DNA from: Rhizoctonia solani
Lineage: Eukaryota > Basidiomycota > Agaricomycetes > Cantharellales > Ceratobasidiaceae
Direction of reading: 5' to 3'
Length of the DNA stretch: 64,000 bases
Assembly (NCBI RefSeq): GCF_016906535.1
Contig: NC_057379.1
Location: forward strand, 372,001 to 436,000
A model generated the notes under the pieces. That model did no database searches. It was given only the letters and a program-made list of their open reading frames with translations, and had not been told where the DNA came from. Both the position numbers and the translations under genes were made by a program. Within the stretch, counting starts at the first letter, position 1, and every line of letters starts with the position of its first letter. This document shows positions 1 through 10,688 of this stretch, piece by piece.

Positions 1-751
1 CACTTCCATTGTTGACCCATTGGTATGTAATCAAGGGTTGCTGAGGGATCAAGTAGTTTGGCATAAGCCTTGGATTGTTGGAAGGAGTCACATCTTGTGA
101 TGACCTTATGCCATTCATAGATGTTGGTGATAGGGGTTTGATCATTCCCCATGTCCCAGCCCATGGATGGATCTGGGGGTGCCCATTGATCCAGGTTGTC
201 CTGGGACCAAGGGAACTTGGTCCTGTGCTCACTGGATCTGTCAAGGTGGTAAGAGGTGGCATCTCCAGTGGCCTTGGAGATCCTGGTCTCTGTTCTAATG
301 GCAGGCATGATGTCTTAGTAATGGGGATGGATAAGAAAGTAGTGGTGCCAGTGGTGGTTTGAGATGACTTCCCAGGCATGGGATGCCTTCCTTTATACCC
401 TGGGTTGCCAGGACCCTTATCTTTCTGCTTGTCAGACCCTTTATTGCGCTTTGCCCTGGGGTCACATGATTTCCTATGTTCTTCAGTAGAGTGGTTGGTT
501 CTCCCACACACCTCACATTGGATTTCAGTAGACCCTGATTTATTGGAATTGGATTCACTGTTGTTCTCAGCCTCCCAGAGGGAAGACAAGGGAAGAATTT
601 TATCCAATTGATCAATCACTTCCTGAGAAATACCTTGATCCAGCATTTCCTGTTCCATCTTTAGATGGTTGTCAATATGTTTCTCCAACCTTTTGACTCC
701 CATTACTAGTTCCATTAAGAATCCATAGACCTTTTGGGTACTTGTAAGGTG
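1..751 (-). pseudogene. 3' half of the split Gag-like ORF (zinc-knuckle-like), open at window edge
   Basis: About 250 stop-free codons on the minus strand in the frame that continues the ORF at 7673-7229. The N-terminal part reads as a helical segment with a Lys/Glu-rich, possibly coiled-coil stretch (about 735-600). It is followed by a cysteine cluster of pattern C-x2-C-x4-H-x8-C near 540-485, a loose relative of the CCHC zinc knuckle of Gag proteins. A basic Lys/Arg patch and then a long Pro/Ser/Thr-rich tail follow. The frame is still open at position 1. The spacing of the last Cys is unusual for a CCHC knuckle, so nucleic-acid binding is only likely. It could instead belong to a cellular gene. 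Confidence 0.55.
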
Positions 752-756
752 GTCAT

Positions 757-1349
757 TGTCCTAGATGTCCGTTAGGGCGTCAAGGGGGATGGCGCTTGTG
801 GCCGCAATGTACAATGAGAAGGTTGCTTAAGGCAACGACGAACCTAACTACGGCAACAAGCAGCTATCCTACAACAACAAGACCGCGTAAGGCAGTGACA
901 AGCTATCTAAGTACAGCAACAAAATCCGCTTAAGGCGGTGTAGACTATCTAAGTAGCTAAACTAAGTATTTACTGGGCTGTAGGGCCCTTGTACACTGAG
1001 TAGGATGCAACAAGAGGTAATTGACCTGGGTGTTACCATGGTCGGTTGGCCTCCTTATATATTCTACAGGTGAACTATTTACAAATACATTATATGCAAT
1101 TCCTAATCAAATAAGAACCCTGTTCTGCAGTTGGCCTTACTCATGCATACGTGTCACTGACATGTCATAATGATGTCATCAAGTGGAGGTGGCTGCGTGT
1201 GCTGAGGTAAGTGCGGGTGGGGACGTGGCTTGGCGCTTAGCGTATGATATAAGCGCCAAAGTCACGTGATTGAAAATGTTGTCCGTTTGGTTTTGTTTAA
1301 ATTCAAGAAAATGGGAATAAATTCCCTGGTATTGAGTGTGTCTACAACA
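757..1349 (-). repeat. Gypsy-A 3' LTR
   Basis: 593 bp, same ends as the 5' LTR. Preceded on the minus strand by a G-rich polypurine tract (1350-1364). Target duplication GTCAT directly outside at 752-756. Confidence 0.93.
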
Positions 1350-1364
1350 CTGCCCCCCCTCTAA
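1350..1364 (-). other. Gypsy-A polypurine tract
   Basis: A run of seven G within a purine tract on the minus strand, directly abutting the 3' LTR start. This is the usual primer site for plus-strand DNA synthesis in LTR elements. The same A/G7-8/CAA or CAG arrangement precedes the 3' LTR in the Gypsy-C elements. Confidence 0.85.
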
Positions 1365-4300
1365 GGGCCTTGGCAACGCCAAGGGCCTTCCTTTTCATTT
1401 CCTTTTCAAATTTTTCTAGGATTTTTTTGGCGTTTTTGAGGTTCTCCCTTGGTTCCCAGGTATTCTCTTCTGATCTGTAGCCTTTCCATTTTACCCTAAA
1501 AAACCACTTCCCGTTCCTTTCTTCCATGTCTGTGATCCCTTCAACTTTGTATTCTTCTTCTCCATCCATGGTGACAGGTGGTGGCCGGTTCTCAAAGTTG
1601 CGCTTTTTGTCCCTTTTGACTTTTGACAGAAGACCCATGTAGAAAACGTTGTGGATTCTCATTGTGGGCGGGAGTTCCAGGCGGTATGCTCTGTTGGAGA
1701 TTTTCTTGGTTACTTTGAAGGGGCCTAGGCGTTGTTTGGTTAGCTTTGGACTAAGGGTCTTCAGCTTCACGTTTTTGGCGTCTAGCCAGGCTTCCTCCCC
1801 AATTTTGAACTCAATTGGTTCTCCTACTTCTCCGGCCACCATGCGTGTCTTTGATTGCCAGAGTGCTGCCTCTATTTCCCGCCATTGTTCTTCCATCTGA
1901 GTTGCTAGATTGTCTGCCTCGGGGACGTCTGTTGGGACATTACTTGGAGTCAAGGAAGGTTCCCAGCCGTATAGTGCCTTAAAGGGGGATTTGCCTGTTG
2001 AACTGTGTACTGCGTTGTTGTAGGCAAATTCTGCCATTGGTAACCACTTGACCCAGTCTTTCTGGTTTACCCCTGAGTATGCCTGTAAAAAGTGTTCAAC
2101 CGTGGGATTCACACGTTCTATTTGCCTGTCGCTTTGAGGATGGTAGGCCAAAGAGAAGTGGGGGTCTATTCCCAGGCGTTGGTACAGGGCCTTCAGGAAT
2201 TTGTTATTAAAAACCCGTCCACAGTCTGATATTGTCTTCTCAGGCATGCCGTAGCGTTTCCATACATGACGTAGGAATAGATCTGCTAACTCCGGGGCTT
2301 TGAGCTTCTTGGAACATTCTACTAGGATCACGTATTTGGTAAAACTATCCACAATGACCAGGATAGAGTCACAATTCCCGTCCTTGGGCAGGTCTACTAT
2401 CATGTTGTATGACACATGTTGCCACGGGCGTGATGGGAGTTCTAGAGGCTGAGGTGGGATTGACGCGTACTTGGGTTTCCAAATCCGTTGGCAGATTTCA
2501 CATGAGTCGACGTGCCAGTATGTGTTGGCACGGATGCCAGGCCAGTAGTAAGTCCTGGAGACTAACTCTAGAGTCCTCTGTCTGCCTGGATGGCCCGCCA
2601 ATGGGCTATTGTGGAAGATTCTGAGCAAATCCGTCCTCAAGGTTCCTACGTCCGGTACTACAATCCGTCCTTGGTAAAACAATAGGCCAGCCTCCATTTC
2701 ATAATCCTTGAATGCGCGTTTAATGGAGGGTGGTGCCTTGGACTCATTTTGTAGGAACTGTAAGATTTCTTCCAAGGATTCATCCTGGTCTAGAGAAGCC
2801 TTGATCTGGCATTGTAGCTCTTTTTTGGGAGTTACTAGGGCAATGTTGGCAAATACGGGGTCTGGGAGCATGGTTTGATCCGCAGGTGGAATGTCAGCAT
2901 GATCAGCACGTCGTGAGAGGGCATCAGGTTTTCCTGACTGTTTCCCTGGGCAGTAGATTATCTGGAAATTGTACCCGGCTAGTAGCAGGTGCCATTGTGC
3001 ATGGCAACAATTGAATGTCCGGGATTCTTTCCAATATTCCAGGTTATGATGGTCCGTGAACACAGTGATTGGTTGTGGTGTTCCTTCCAGGAAGATGCGC
3101 CAGTACTTGAAGGAGCGGATGATGGCTAGAAGCTCCTTGTCGTGCGTGTCATAGTTTTGCTTGGCCCCCTTGAATGACTCCAATAAGAAACCTAACGGGT
3201 GCAGGCAGCCGTCTTCTTGGCGTTGGCTGAGTATGGATCCCAAGGCTGCACCAGAGGTGTCTGTTTCCAAGAAATAAGGTTTGGAGGGGTCGGCGTGACA
3301 AAGGACCAGGGCGTTGGTGATGGCATTTTTTAACCCTTGGAAGGCTTCTTGTTCCCTGGTGTCCCACTTCCATGGTGTGTCCTTCTTTACTAGGTTATGT
3401 AACGGCCTAGCCATGTGGCTAAAGTTGGCAACAAAACAACAAAGGAAGTTGGCAAATCCCAGAAACAATTGGACTTCTTTAACCTTAGTAGGTACCGGCC
3501 AATCTTGTACCGCCTGGATTTTGAGCTTATCCAGGCTAAAACCCTTATCTGAGACAATGATCCCTAGGTATTCCACAGAGGTGACGTGGAACGTGCACTT
3601 GGATGCCTTGCAGAACAGTTGATTTTCCATTAGTTGCCTCAGAACCTCATGAACGTGTTGTGTATGCAATGCGTCATCCTTGGAGTATATCAGGATATCA
3701 TCAAGGTAGATAATGATGCATACATCCAGTAAATCCTTGAATAGCTTGTTCATAAAATGCTGGAAAGCGGCAGGTGCGTTTGTTAAACTAAAGGTCATAA
3801 CCAGGGATTTGTAGAGGCCGTACTTTGTTCAGAATGCAGTTTTCCATTCATCACCTTCTTTTACTCGTACATTGTTGTAACCCCAACGTAAGTCCAGCTT
3901 GGTGAAGACCTTGGCGCCACGGAGCTGGGCCATGAGGTTGTCTGGGCAAGGAAGCGGGTAGACGTTCTTTTTGGTGCGGTTGTTAAGGCGGCAATAATCA
4001 ACAACTAGACGGCAGGACCCGTCCTTTTTGGGTACAAACATTACAGGGGAGCTGATAGAAGATTTACTGGGGCGGATCTTGCCTGCCTTGAGTTCATCCC
4101 TGAGCCAATCTTTGAGCGTGGTGGATTCGGTGTCAGTCATGCTATATAGCGGAGAGTTCAAGGGACCTTCTTCTGTCAGTTCAATCCCAATGTCATAATG
4201 CCGGTGCAGGGGAAGCTTGTTGAATTCCTCCTCCCCAAATACCTTGGCGTATTGGTGGTACTTGGGAGGGACTCCTTCAAGGGGGTTCTGATTGGCTTCC

Positions 4301-4772
4301 TCCTCCTCAGCAATGGCTACATGTTCCGGTGGTGCGTGGGGAAAGGAGAGGGTGCGTTGATTCCAATCAATCTCTGGATTATGGGCATCCAACCATTTCA
4401 ATCCCAAGATGGCAGCGTGGGACCCTGTGTTGCAGATCAAGAAGGTCTTGGTCATACATTTGCCATTGAAGGAGAAGGTTAGGTTAGCCTTCTTCCAAAT
4501 TTTGCCAGCCTGGGGGCTCAACCCATCAAGCATAGTCACGGTGCGGGGAGAAGGGAGGTCTATGAGTGGAAGGCGTAATGCCTTGGCGGTACAGGGGTGA
4601 AGGAATGACAATGTGGCGCCTGAATCTATCAGGACTTCTAAGTATTCCGCTTGCTTCTCTGGTTTAATCAAAATTGTAAACAGGGGGGAGATTCTATTGT
4701 TACTATCAGATATATTACAAATTTCAATGAGCCCAGAGTCCTTGGGGTCCTTGCGCGCGGCAGCAGGTACCC

Positions 4773-6212
4773 TTACTCTTTTCCCAATTGGTACTTGGAG
4801 TCTTTGCCAATTTTGGCGGTTTCCTTGGCTTTCCCCTTGTCCTCAATAGGGGTAGCCTTCCAGCCCATGCGGCATTCCGCAAACTTGTGGCCCATTTTAC
4901 CGCACTTGATGCAAGCGCCGGCGGCGCAGCGGCGGTTTTGTTCTTCTTCCAACACAAAGTTTGGGTTGTCGGAAAGTCCCTTAGAACCGGTGCTTGTCTG
5001 GCCGGTACTTGTCCCCCTTGCGGGGTTAGATGGTCTGCTAGACTTATTATCCTTTGGCAGATGGCTAGCACGCTCCTTGCGGAGGGCGTTATTGATGACA
5101 AGTGCTGCATTTTGCAGCTCTAGGAGGGTACAGGGGCAGTGTTTGCGGGTAGCAATTTGGCGGCTGACCTCCCAATGGAGGCCACGGGCAAACTGGCCTC
5201 AAAGGGCCGCGTTGTTCCAGTCCAGTTCCATTGCCAAGGTCCTGAACTTTGTAATGTAGTCCGCGCATGTGCCGGACTGGTTGAGGGTGGTAATTTTCCG
5301 CTCCGTGGCCCTTGTAGCATCAGGGTCACCAAATGCAGCCAAGAACTCCAATTTGAAACCTTTGACTGTTTGAATGATGGCCCGGTGTGAGCCAAGCTGG
5401 TCAAGGTGAGGGTGGGCCCAGGCCCCAGCGGTGTCCTTCATGTTCATCAAGAGGAAGGATAGAACCTCTTGGTTGGTGGGGAACATTTGCAAGTTGAGGC
5501 GGGTCCAGGCTAACATCCAAGTCAACCACTGCTTTGCTTTGCTCCCTATTTTGCCTGTGTAGGCGTTGGGGTGGTCAACCTTGACTGGTGCAGGATAGGC
5601 GGTGACTGGAGCCGGAGGTGGAGGGGCAGTTGTCCCAATCGGGGATTGGAGACGCAGAGATGGAGGGGGAGATGGGACTTGCAGGGGCACTGCTTGGACA
5701 GGAGTGGGTTGGGCAAAGGTGGGGAGCCCTTTAGATGGTTCAGGCCAGAATGAGACCCAACTAGTCGATCCAATAGGGTCAATTTTTGATAAGGGACGTG
5801 GCGTTGCTTCCACAGCCAGGGGTTTTGTGTCTTCCAGGGTCCGGGGCCCATGGAGTTGGAGGCTTCTAAGCCCATCCTTGACAGTATCAACGGCTTGAGA
5901 GATGTTCTCAAGGTTGGTGCGGGCCTCGACCCCTGCTTCTTGGACTTCTTCCACTTTCCGTTCAAGGTGCTCAACTTGGCCAAGGAGGCCAAGGAGGAGG
6001 CTTGTAATTTGCTTGAGGGAGACTTCCCCTATTTCAACATAGGGGGCTGCCAAAAGTTGGGATCCCAGCTCCCCTTGATCAATTGGGGAGCGGGTTCGAG
6101 AGGCTGGCCGGGAACGGGTTGCCATGGTATGTGTTGGCGGGTAGGAGCGGCCAGCGTGAGAGGAAGCACGGGAAGAGGAGCAAGTGGGAGTGCGCGAGGT
6201 AATGGTGGGCAA
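4773..6212 (-). pseudogene. Gypsy-A gag (capsid and CCHC zinc knuckle), one internal TGA
   Basis: Gag polyprotein of about 480 codons, read from an ATG at 6212 (a second ATG lies about 30 codons in). Order: a Ser/Arg-rich N-terminus, a coiled-coil-like Leu/Glu segment, a Pro-rich linker, the retrotransposon Gag capsid domain (about residues 215-340), and a CCHC knuckle of pattern C-x2-C-x4-H-x4-C near 4905-4860. An in-frame TGA at 5196-5198 interrupts the capsid region; the sister family has an amino-acid codon there, so CGA to TGA is the simplest explanation. The reading frame ends with a TAA at 4773-4775, directly after a GGGAAAA heptamer. The leader 6213-6630 has no ORF of note. Confidence 0.85.
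4779..4785 (-). promoter_or_regulatory. Putative -1 ribosomal frameshift site GGGAAAA (Gypsy-A)
   Basis: On the minus strand the gag frame reads TTG GGA AAA GAG TAA, so the heptamer has the classic X XXY YYZ phase. A -1 slip enters the pol frame, which is open from here through the protease. The same heptamer at the same distance from the gag stop occurs at 19094-19100 and 24086-24092. Confidence 0.75.
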
Positions 6213-6615
6213 GTGAGGGGGAGTGAGGGCTGTGTAGCCAGGTAGTGCCTATATCAGGACTTATGAGCGCTTTGTTACGCAAACGCTAAACCTCTGCGTC
6301 AAACAACCTAGCGTTGGACAGTAAGTGCCGCTAATTACAGCCGTGGGCGGGCGTAATGTAGGGTCTTGTTTCTGCAAGCAGGTGTATCTGCTGTCTGAGG
6401 TCGCTGGTAACAGGTGCGGCAACCGTGGGTATGCGGACAATTAGAACCTGTCTGCCTTATAGCAATTTGGTACTAGGTGGAGCCAACGCTGGTTTGATTA
6501 TTGACAGCAAAAGGCAAGCTCAATCACCTGTTTTCCCTTGTGCTAGTACAGGGGGTCTTCTTGTTTGTTGTGGCTAGGTGGGTGTGCTTGGTAGGCACGG
6601 TTTGCAACCAACTTA

Positions 6616-6628
6616 AGGTTGATTACCT
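6616..6628 (-). other. Gypsy-A self-primer binding site
   Basis: The 13 nt lie two bases inside the 5' LTR. On the minus strand they read AGGTAATCAACCT, the exact reverse complement of the segment of the 5' LTR at 6889-6901 placed about 35 nt after the TATA box. No tRNA-type TGG start is present. This is the arrangement known from the Tf1/sushi group, where the 5' end of the mRNA primes reverse transcription. Confidence 0.8.
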
Positions 6629-6630
6629 AG

Positions 6631-7223
6631 TGTCCTAGACGTCCGTTAGGGCGTCAAGGGGGATGGCGCTTGTGGCCGCAATGTACAATGAGAAGGTTGC
6701 TTAAGGCAACAACAAACCTAACTACGGCAACAAGCAGCTATCCTACAACAACAAGACCGCGTAAGGCGGTGACAAGCTATCTAAGTACAGCAACAAAATC
6801 CGCTTAAGGCGGTGTAGACTATCTAAGTAGCTAAACTAAGTATTTACTGGGCTGTAGGGCCCTTGTACACTGAGTAGGATGCAACAAGAGGTAATCAACC
6901 TGGGTGTTACCATGGTTGGTTGGCCTCCTTATATATTCTACAGGTGAACTATTTACAAATACATTATATGCAATTCCTAATCAAATAAGAACCCTGTTCC
7001 GCAGTCGGCCTTACTCATGCATACATGTCACTGATGTGTCATAATGATGTCATCAAGTGGAGGTGGCTACGTGTGCTGAGGTAAGTGCGGGTGGGGACGT
7101 GGCTTGGCGCTTAGCGTATGATATAAGCGCCAAAGTCACGTGATTGAAAATGTTGTCCGTTTGGTTTCGTTTAAATTCAAGAAAATGGGAATAAATTCCC
7201 TGGTATCAAGTGTGTCTACAACA
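6631..7223 (-). repeat. Gypsy-A 5' LTR
   Basis: 593 bp, TGT...ACA. On the minus strand it holds a TATA box about 35 nt upstream of the 13-mer AGGTTGATTACCT (plus-strand 6889-6901), which is the exact reverse complement of the primer-binding segment just inside the element. That spacing fits a transcription start at the 13-mer. Confidence 0.93.
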
Positions 7224-7228
7224 GTCAT

Positions 7229-7673
7229 TAGTAATCCGTTTCCTGTTTGCCTCAGTTTTTGGTGGTTGAGTTTCCTCAGGGAATTTGGCAAAGAAGTCTT
7301 CAATAAAATCCTTCACTGTCTTATTCCTGGTTGCCTCATCTACCAAAGGGGTGTCCTTTTCCCTGGTGGCAGGGTCCTTCAAGGGTGTGTTATTCCCTGG
7401 ATTCTCATGCCTAGGGTCTAGGATCCTGGCTGTGGCAAGTTGGAATGATTCCATATCTGGTTGGTCAGCCTGTTTAGAAGGGGTAATTCCTACTCCTTCC
7501 TGATGTCCCTGTTCCATGCCTTGCATAGGAGATGTCAGCTCCATGACATGATCATGTTCAGGGTTATCCAATTGGGGCAAAGTCCCAAATACACGCCTAG
7601 GTTGCATCTTATGAAGTCCCATATTGTTGCAAAAGGCCAAATAGAGCACTATAATAGTCTCTATTAATTGCAA
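7229..7673 (-). pseudogene. 5' half of a Gag-like ORF split by Gypsy-A
   Basis: Open frame of about 148 codons starting at an ATG at 7673. It is hydrophilic and rich in Pro, Thr, Glu and Lys after the first 40 residues, with no domain I recognise. It ends at the target-site duplication of the Gypsy-A element (7224-7228). Removing the element together with one copy of the duplication joins it in the same frame to the open frame at 751-1, so the gene was uninterrupted before the insertion. The downstream half has a zinc-knuckle-like cluster, which suggests a Gag or other nucleic-acid-binding protein of an older element. The function is inference; the split is seen directly. Confidence 0.6.
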
Positions 7674-7685
7674 GTCCCAAGATAT

Positions 7686-7910
7686 ACCTATCTTAGTCAG
7701 TAAGAAGACAAATAGCGCAACCCACAGAGGAAGTCTTTAGCTATTTGCAAGAAGAAGACAAGAAGTCTCAGTTAGTAAGGAGCAAAATAGCGCAACCCAC
7801 AAAGGAAGTCTTTAGCTATTTGCAAGTAGAAGACAAGAAGTCTCAGTTAGCAAGAGGCAAAATAGCACAACCCACAGAGGAAGTCTTTAGCTATTTGCAA
7901 GTAAAGCAGT
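7686..7910. repeat. 75-bp tandem repeat, about 2.9 copies
   Basis: Copies are registered by AATAGCGCAACCCACA at 7711, 7786 and AATAGCACAACCCACA at 7861, giving a period of exactly 75 bp. 75 is a multiple of 3, and on the plus strand the copies read as a 25-residue repeat inside a short ORF (7745-7945). Copies differ by a few substitutions and no indels after the first. Coding of this repeat is unproven. Confidence 0.85.
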
Positions 7911-8856
7911 GGACACCTAGGGTCCTAGTGATGAGAAGACTCTGACAGTACTTCTTATCACTAATCAGATAGAAGGATCAGTGGAGATCCTTTGTTGACA
8001 GTTGTTGATAGTTGAATTTCAAATAAATCAAGCAGTTGCTCTTTTTGAGGTGTAGCAACACCTGCTTGTCCCTATAGGTTGTAAGACAAGGGAAAACAAG
8101 CTGGCTTTCTAAGCAGCTTGTTCCGCCCCTATATATACCTGGGCATCACTTGGGTCTATATACATATTTCAAATAGAAGCACAGCCCCTTGGAGCTGTAG
8201 CACAGCCTCAAGAAGCAGTATGAGTCAAAGAACCATGTGGCAGTGCTTGATTAGCCAATCAGATGCCAAGAAATACACCAGTGAGGTGAGGTCTTGGCAG
8301 AGTTGGTTCTATTTTTAGCACATGATCACGTGGAACACCGCTTAAGTATGACTCATCCAATTTCCTTATATGGTAATCCTATTCCCCAATCTGGCCCAGT
8401 TTTTCCTGGAGATTGAGCACAGCCATCATCATGTGATTGTGGCAGTGCAGGTAATACATTGATGACTAAGCATTTGTCATTATGCTTAGTCATAGTTGAT
8501 TTGTCATTCATGAGTTGATCATGTGATCTGGTTGCTGACTCATCAGAGTTCAGCTGACTAAGCTTAGTCATCCATCCATTTCATCTTCTTTCCTAATTTG
8601 GAAAGGGGATTGCCATTTTTGGTAAGTCTAGGTTGCTTAGTCTCTATTTGTCTTGAAAGTCTTCTTCAAGTTATGTCTCTTTCCTAATTAGGAAGGTGAG
8701 TTACCATAAATGGTAATCTGAAGTTGTGTTGTTGGGACAATATGTTGTGCATCATTGATGTAGGGGCATTAGTCATCCCTACATCCCCTATAGGCAATAC
8801 ATATACACATATATATGTATATATATACTGGGTATAGGTAAGCAGCTTGTTTTCAA
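7911..8856. other. Gene-free, AT-rich transposon-like DNA
   Basis: No ORF with recognisable content. It contains CCTATATATACC near 8130 and many repeats of the words TTAGTCAT and TGATCATGTG. It may be the remains of an LTR belonging to the older element whose Gag-like ORF starts at 7673, but I could not define its ends. Confidence 0.35.
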
Positions 8857-9317
8857 TGTCATAACCCATATCTGGAGGGGTTATTACCATATATATCCAC
8901 TGTCAAAGATATATAGTATATATGATGCACAGTGATATATTAATAATATAAGTTGCTGGGGGACGTTGCACTCCCCCTGCCCCCCTAGCCGCAGGCCAAT
9001 GTTAATGGAGCCCGCGGGTGAGGTCTGAATATTATATTATAGAAGAGATTATGTCATCCCCCCCCACCTCAAATCCGTAGTAGTTTAGTATAGTATTTGA
9101 TAAAGGACTGGAGGGGGGAGGTCATGTGACCTGGACTTAGAGAATATCACTAAGTCCAGCCATGTCAACCATAAGTCTCTTATATGTAGGAACTCGGAGG
9201 TTCTGAGTGCATATGTGCAAGTATATGCGTGCTTGCGGTCATGTTGGTGTGCAACATGAGTGTGCTGGAGGCTTGACAAGGTCAGGACTCATGGAAAGAA
9301 TGGAGTGGGTTGTGACA
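8857..9317 (+). repeat. LTR-B copy 1
   Basis: About 460 bp, starting TGTCATAACC and ending TTGTGACA. It is an inverted copy of the LTR-B at 13152-14203 (once the nested LTR-A is removed from the latter). The C-rich block near 8990 and the AT-rich block 8880-8940 are shared by all three copies. I saw no matching target duplication, so one edge may be rearranged. Confidence 0.65.
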
Positions 9318-9559
9318 ATATACATGGTCTGTGCATGGAAGAAAGAAGTGTCCATGTGAAAAGGGAAGCATGCTGCAGGCTGCGCAGAAGCGTGGATTTC
9401 TCCTAAGCGCCCTTGGCACAGCATCTTGGTGCAGCATCTTGGCATAATAAGCGCCAAGATCATGTGATTGAAAAACATAAGATATCAGGTCCATAAAAAA
9501 TAGTAAAAATATCAGAAAAAAGAGGCAGTTCCAGTGGTATAGGTTAGGAGGTTATAACA
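9318..9559 (-). repeat. Partial LTR-C (3' LTR of a minus-strand Gypsy-C fragment)
   Basis: Matches the Gypsy-C LTRs at 15560 and 29878 in reverse orientation, from the segment around ACATGGTCTGTG to the terminal GGAGGTTATAACA. Its outer part has been replaced by LTR-B. A C-rich tract at 9560-9575 (polypurine on the minus strand) separates it from the pol fragment. Confidence 0.75.
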
Positions 9560-10415
9560 TTGCCCCCCCCCTTAAAGGCTCTTGGTGGAATCACAAGCCT
9601 TTTTAGTTGTGACTTGTTGAAGCGGCTGATCTCTTCCTGACTATGCTTCAGCAGTTCTTCAGGTTCCCATGAGTTGTCTTCTGGGCCATATCCTTTCCAT
9701 TTGATCAAATAGAACCATTTTCCCTGTTGTCTTTTGGAATCAATAATTTGCTCTACTTTGTACTCCTCCTCCCCTTCTATTGTTTCAGGAGGGGGGTGTT
9801 CTGGGAACAGCTGATTAGGGGATTTGTGGGTTTTAGACAGCAACCCTACATAGAACATGTTGTGAATTTTCAGAGTTTCCAGGAGTTTCAGGTGGTAGGC
9901 ATGGCTGGAAAGCTTTTCTGTGATTTCAAAGGGACCTAGTTGTTTAGGATCCAACTTATTAGAATTGGTCCTGAGTTCCACATTTTTTCCGTCTAGCCAT
10001 ACTTTTTTGCCAACTGAATATTCCAGGGTTGTTCCTTTGTCTCTGGTCATCCTTTCCTTGCTCATCCTAAGGGCTGCTTTGGCTTCTTTCCACTCCTTGG
10101 CCAGGGTGTTGGCTACTTGGTCTGCCTCTGGAACATTGGATGGCATGTTGGATGGGTTCATTACCAGATTTCTTCCATAGACCAACTCAAAGGGGGCCTT
10201 TCCTGCAGACGTGTGTTTGGCATTATTGTATGCATATTCTGCCAAAGGTAACCAAGTGGTCCAGTCTGAATGATCAGCGGCCACATAGGACTGGAGGTAG
10301 AATTCAATAAACTGGTTCACCCTTTCTGTTTGTCCATCTGATTCAGGATGGTATGCAGAGGAGAATGCTGGTTTGACCCCAAGCCGCTGGTAGAGTGCTC
10401 TCAGGAACTTTCCGG
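9560..10415 (-). pseudogene. Gypsy-C pol fragment: integrase C-terminal half and chromodomain
   Basis: Minus-strand frame homologous to the end of the Gypsy-C pol at 26680-27500 and 29030-29860. It begins within the integrase core just before the YHPESDGQTERVNQ region (catalytic Glu retained), runs through the integrase C-terminus, and ends in a chromodomain with WFYLIKWKGY and SWEPEELL motifs. A one-base deletion in an A-run close to the C-terminus shifts the last codons. The upstream part is cut at 10415, where LTR-D begins. Confidence 0.8.
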
Positions 10416-10688
10416 TGTCATGCCCTAGAGGCGTGACCACCTTAGAATCCGCTAAGTTGAAGAAATAGTGAATATATGCGCTATTTTCATGAAGATTTAT
10501 GGATATATGCATCTTTATGCTATTTAGGCGCTTAGCGCTTATTATGTAATCTTATCACATGACCTTTAGTCATGTGATCACATCTTTCTTATCTTTGGTC
10601 ATGTGACCTTATCTTTGTTGTTATGTTTGTACATGTAATTACTCTTCCCCTTCTTTGTTGAATATATAAGGAGGGTTCTGAGAGCCTG
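10416..10688 (+). repeat. Partial LTR-D inserted in the Gypsy-C fragment
   Basis: Starts TGTCATGCCCTAGAGG and matches the reverse complement of the LTR-D at 19367-19904 closely for about 270 bp, up to GGTTCTGAGAGCCT. The sequence then diverges, so the element is truncated or interrupted there. Confidence 0.7.

Larger units (their letters stand above)
1342..4785 (-). pseudogene. Gypsy-A pol: protease, RT, RNase H, integrase, chromodomain; one internal TGA
   Basis: About 1150 codons in the -1 frame relative to gag. In order: aspartic protease (motif DSGAT near 4620), reverse transcriptase with YLDD near 3700, RNase H (TDTSG and DALSRR motifs), integrase with an H-x4-H...C-x2-C zinc domain and DDE core, and a C-terminal chromodomain (WFFRVKWKGY, WEP motifs) that makes it a chromovirus. 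An in-frame TGA at 3829-3831 splits RT between the fingers/palm and the YLDD part; the paralog has Arg here, so this is again consistent with CGA to TGA. Otherwise the frame is open to the polypurine tract. Confidence 0.9.
757..7223 (-). mobile_element. Gypsy-A: Ty3/gypsy chromovirus with two 593-bp LTRs
   Basis: Complete LTR retrotransposon of 6467 bp on the minus strand: LTR, leader, gag, pol (protease, RT, RNase H, integrase, chromodomain), polypurine tract, LTR. The LTRs are both 593 bp, begin TGT and end ACA, and the element is flanked by GTCAT at 752-756 and 7224-7228. The LTRs differ at 16 positions, all transitions. gag and pol each carry a premature TGA, so it is probably no longer autonomous. 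It is inserted in frame in another ORF. Solo LTRs of the same family occur at 13450-14042 and 16615-17197. Confidence 0.95.

Noticed and set aside
7686..7910. CRISPR-like array
   Set aside because: Contiguous tandem units without unique spacers, in a eukaryotic genome.
9085..9494. Minus-strand short ORFs in the LTR-B/LTR-C region as genes
   Set aside because: They lie inside LTR sequence and recur in other LTR copies; no coding evidence.
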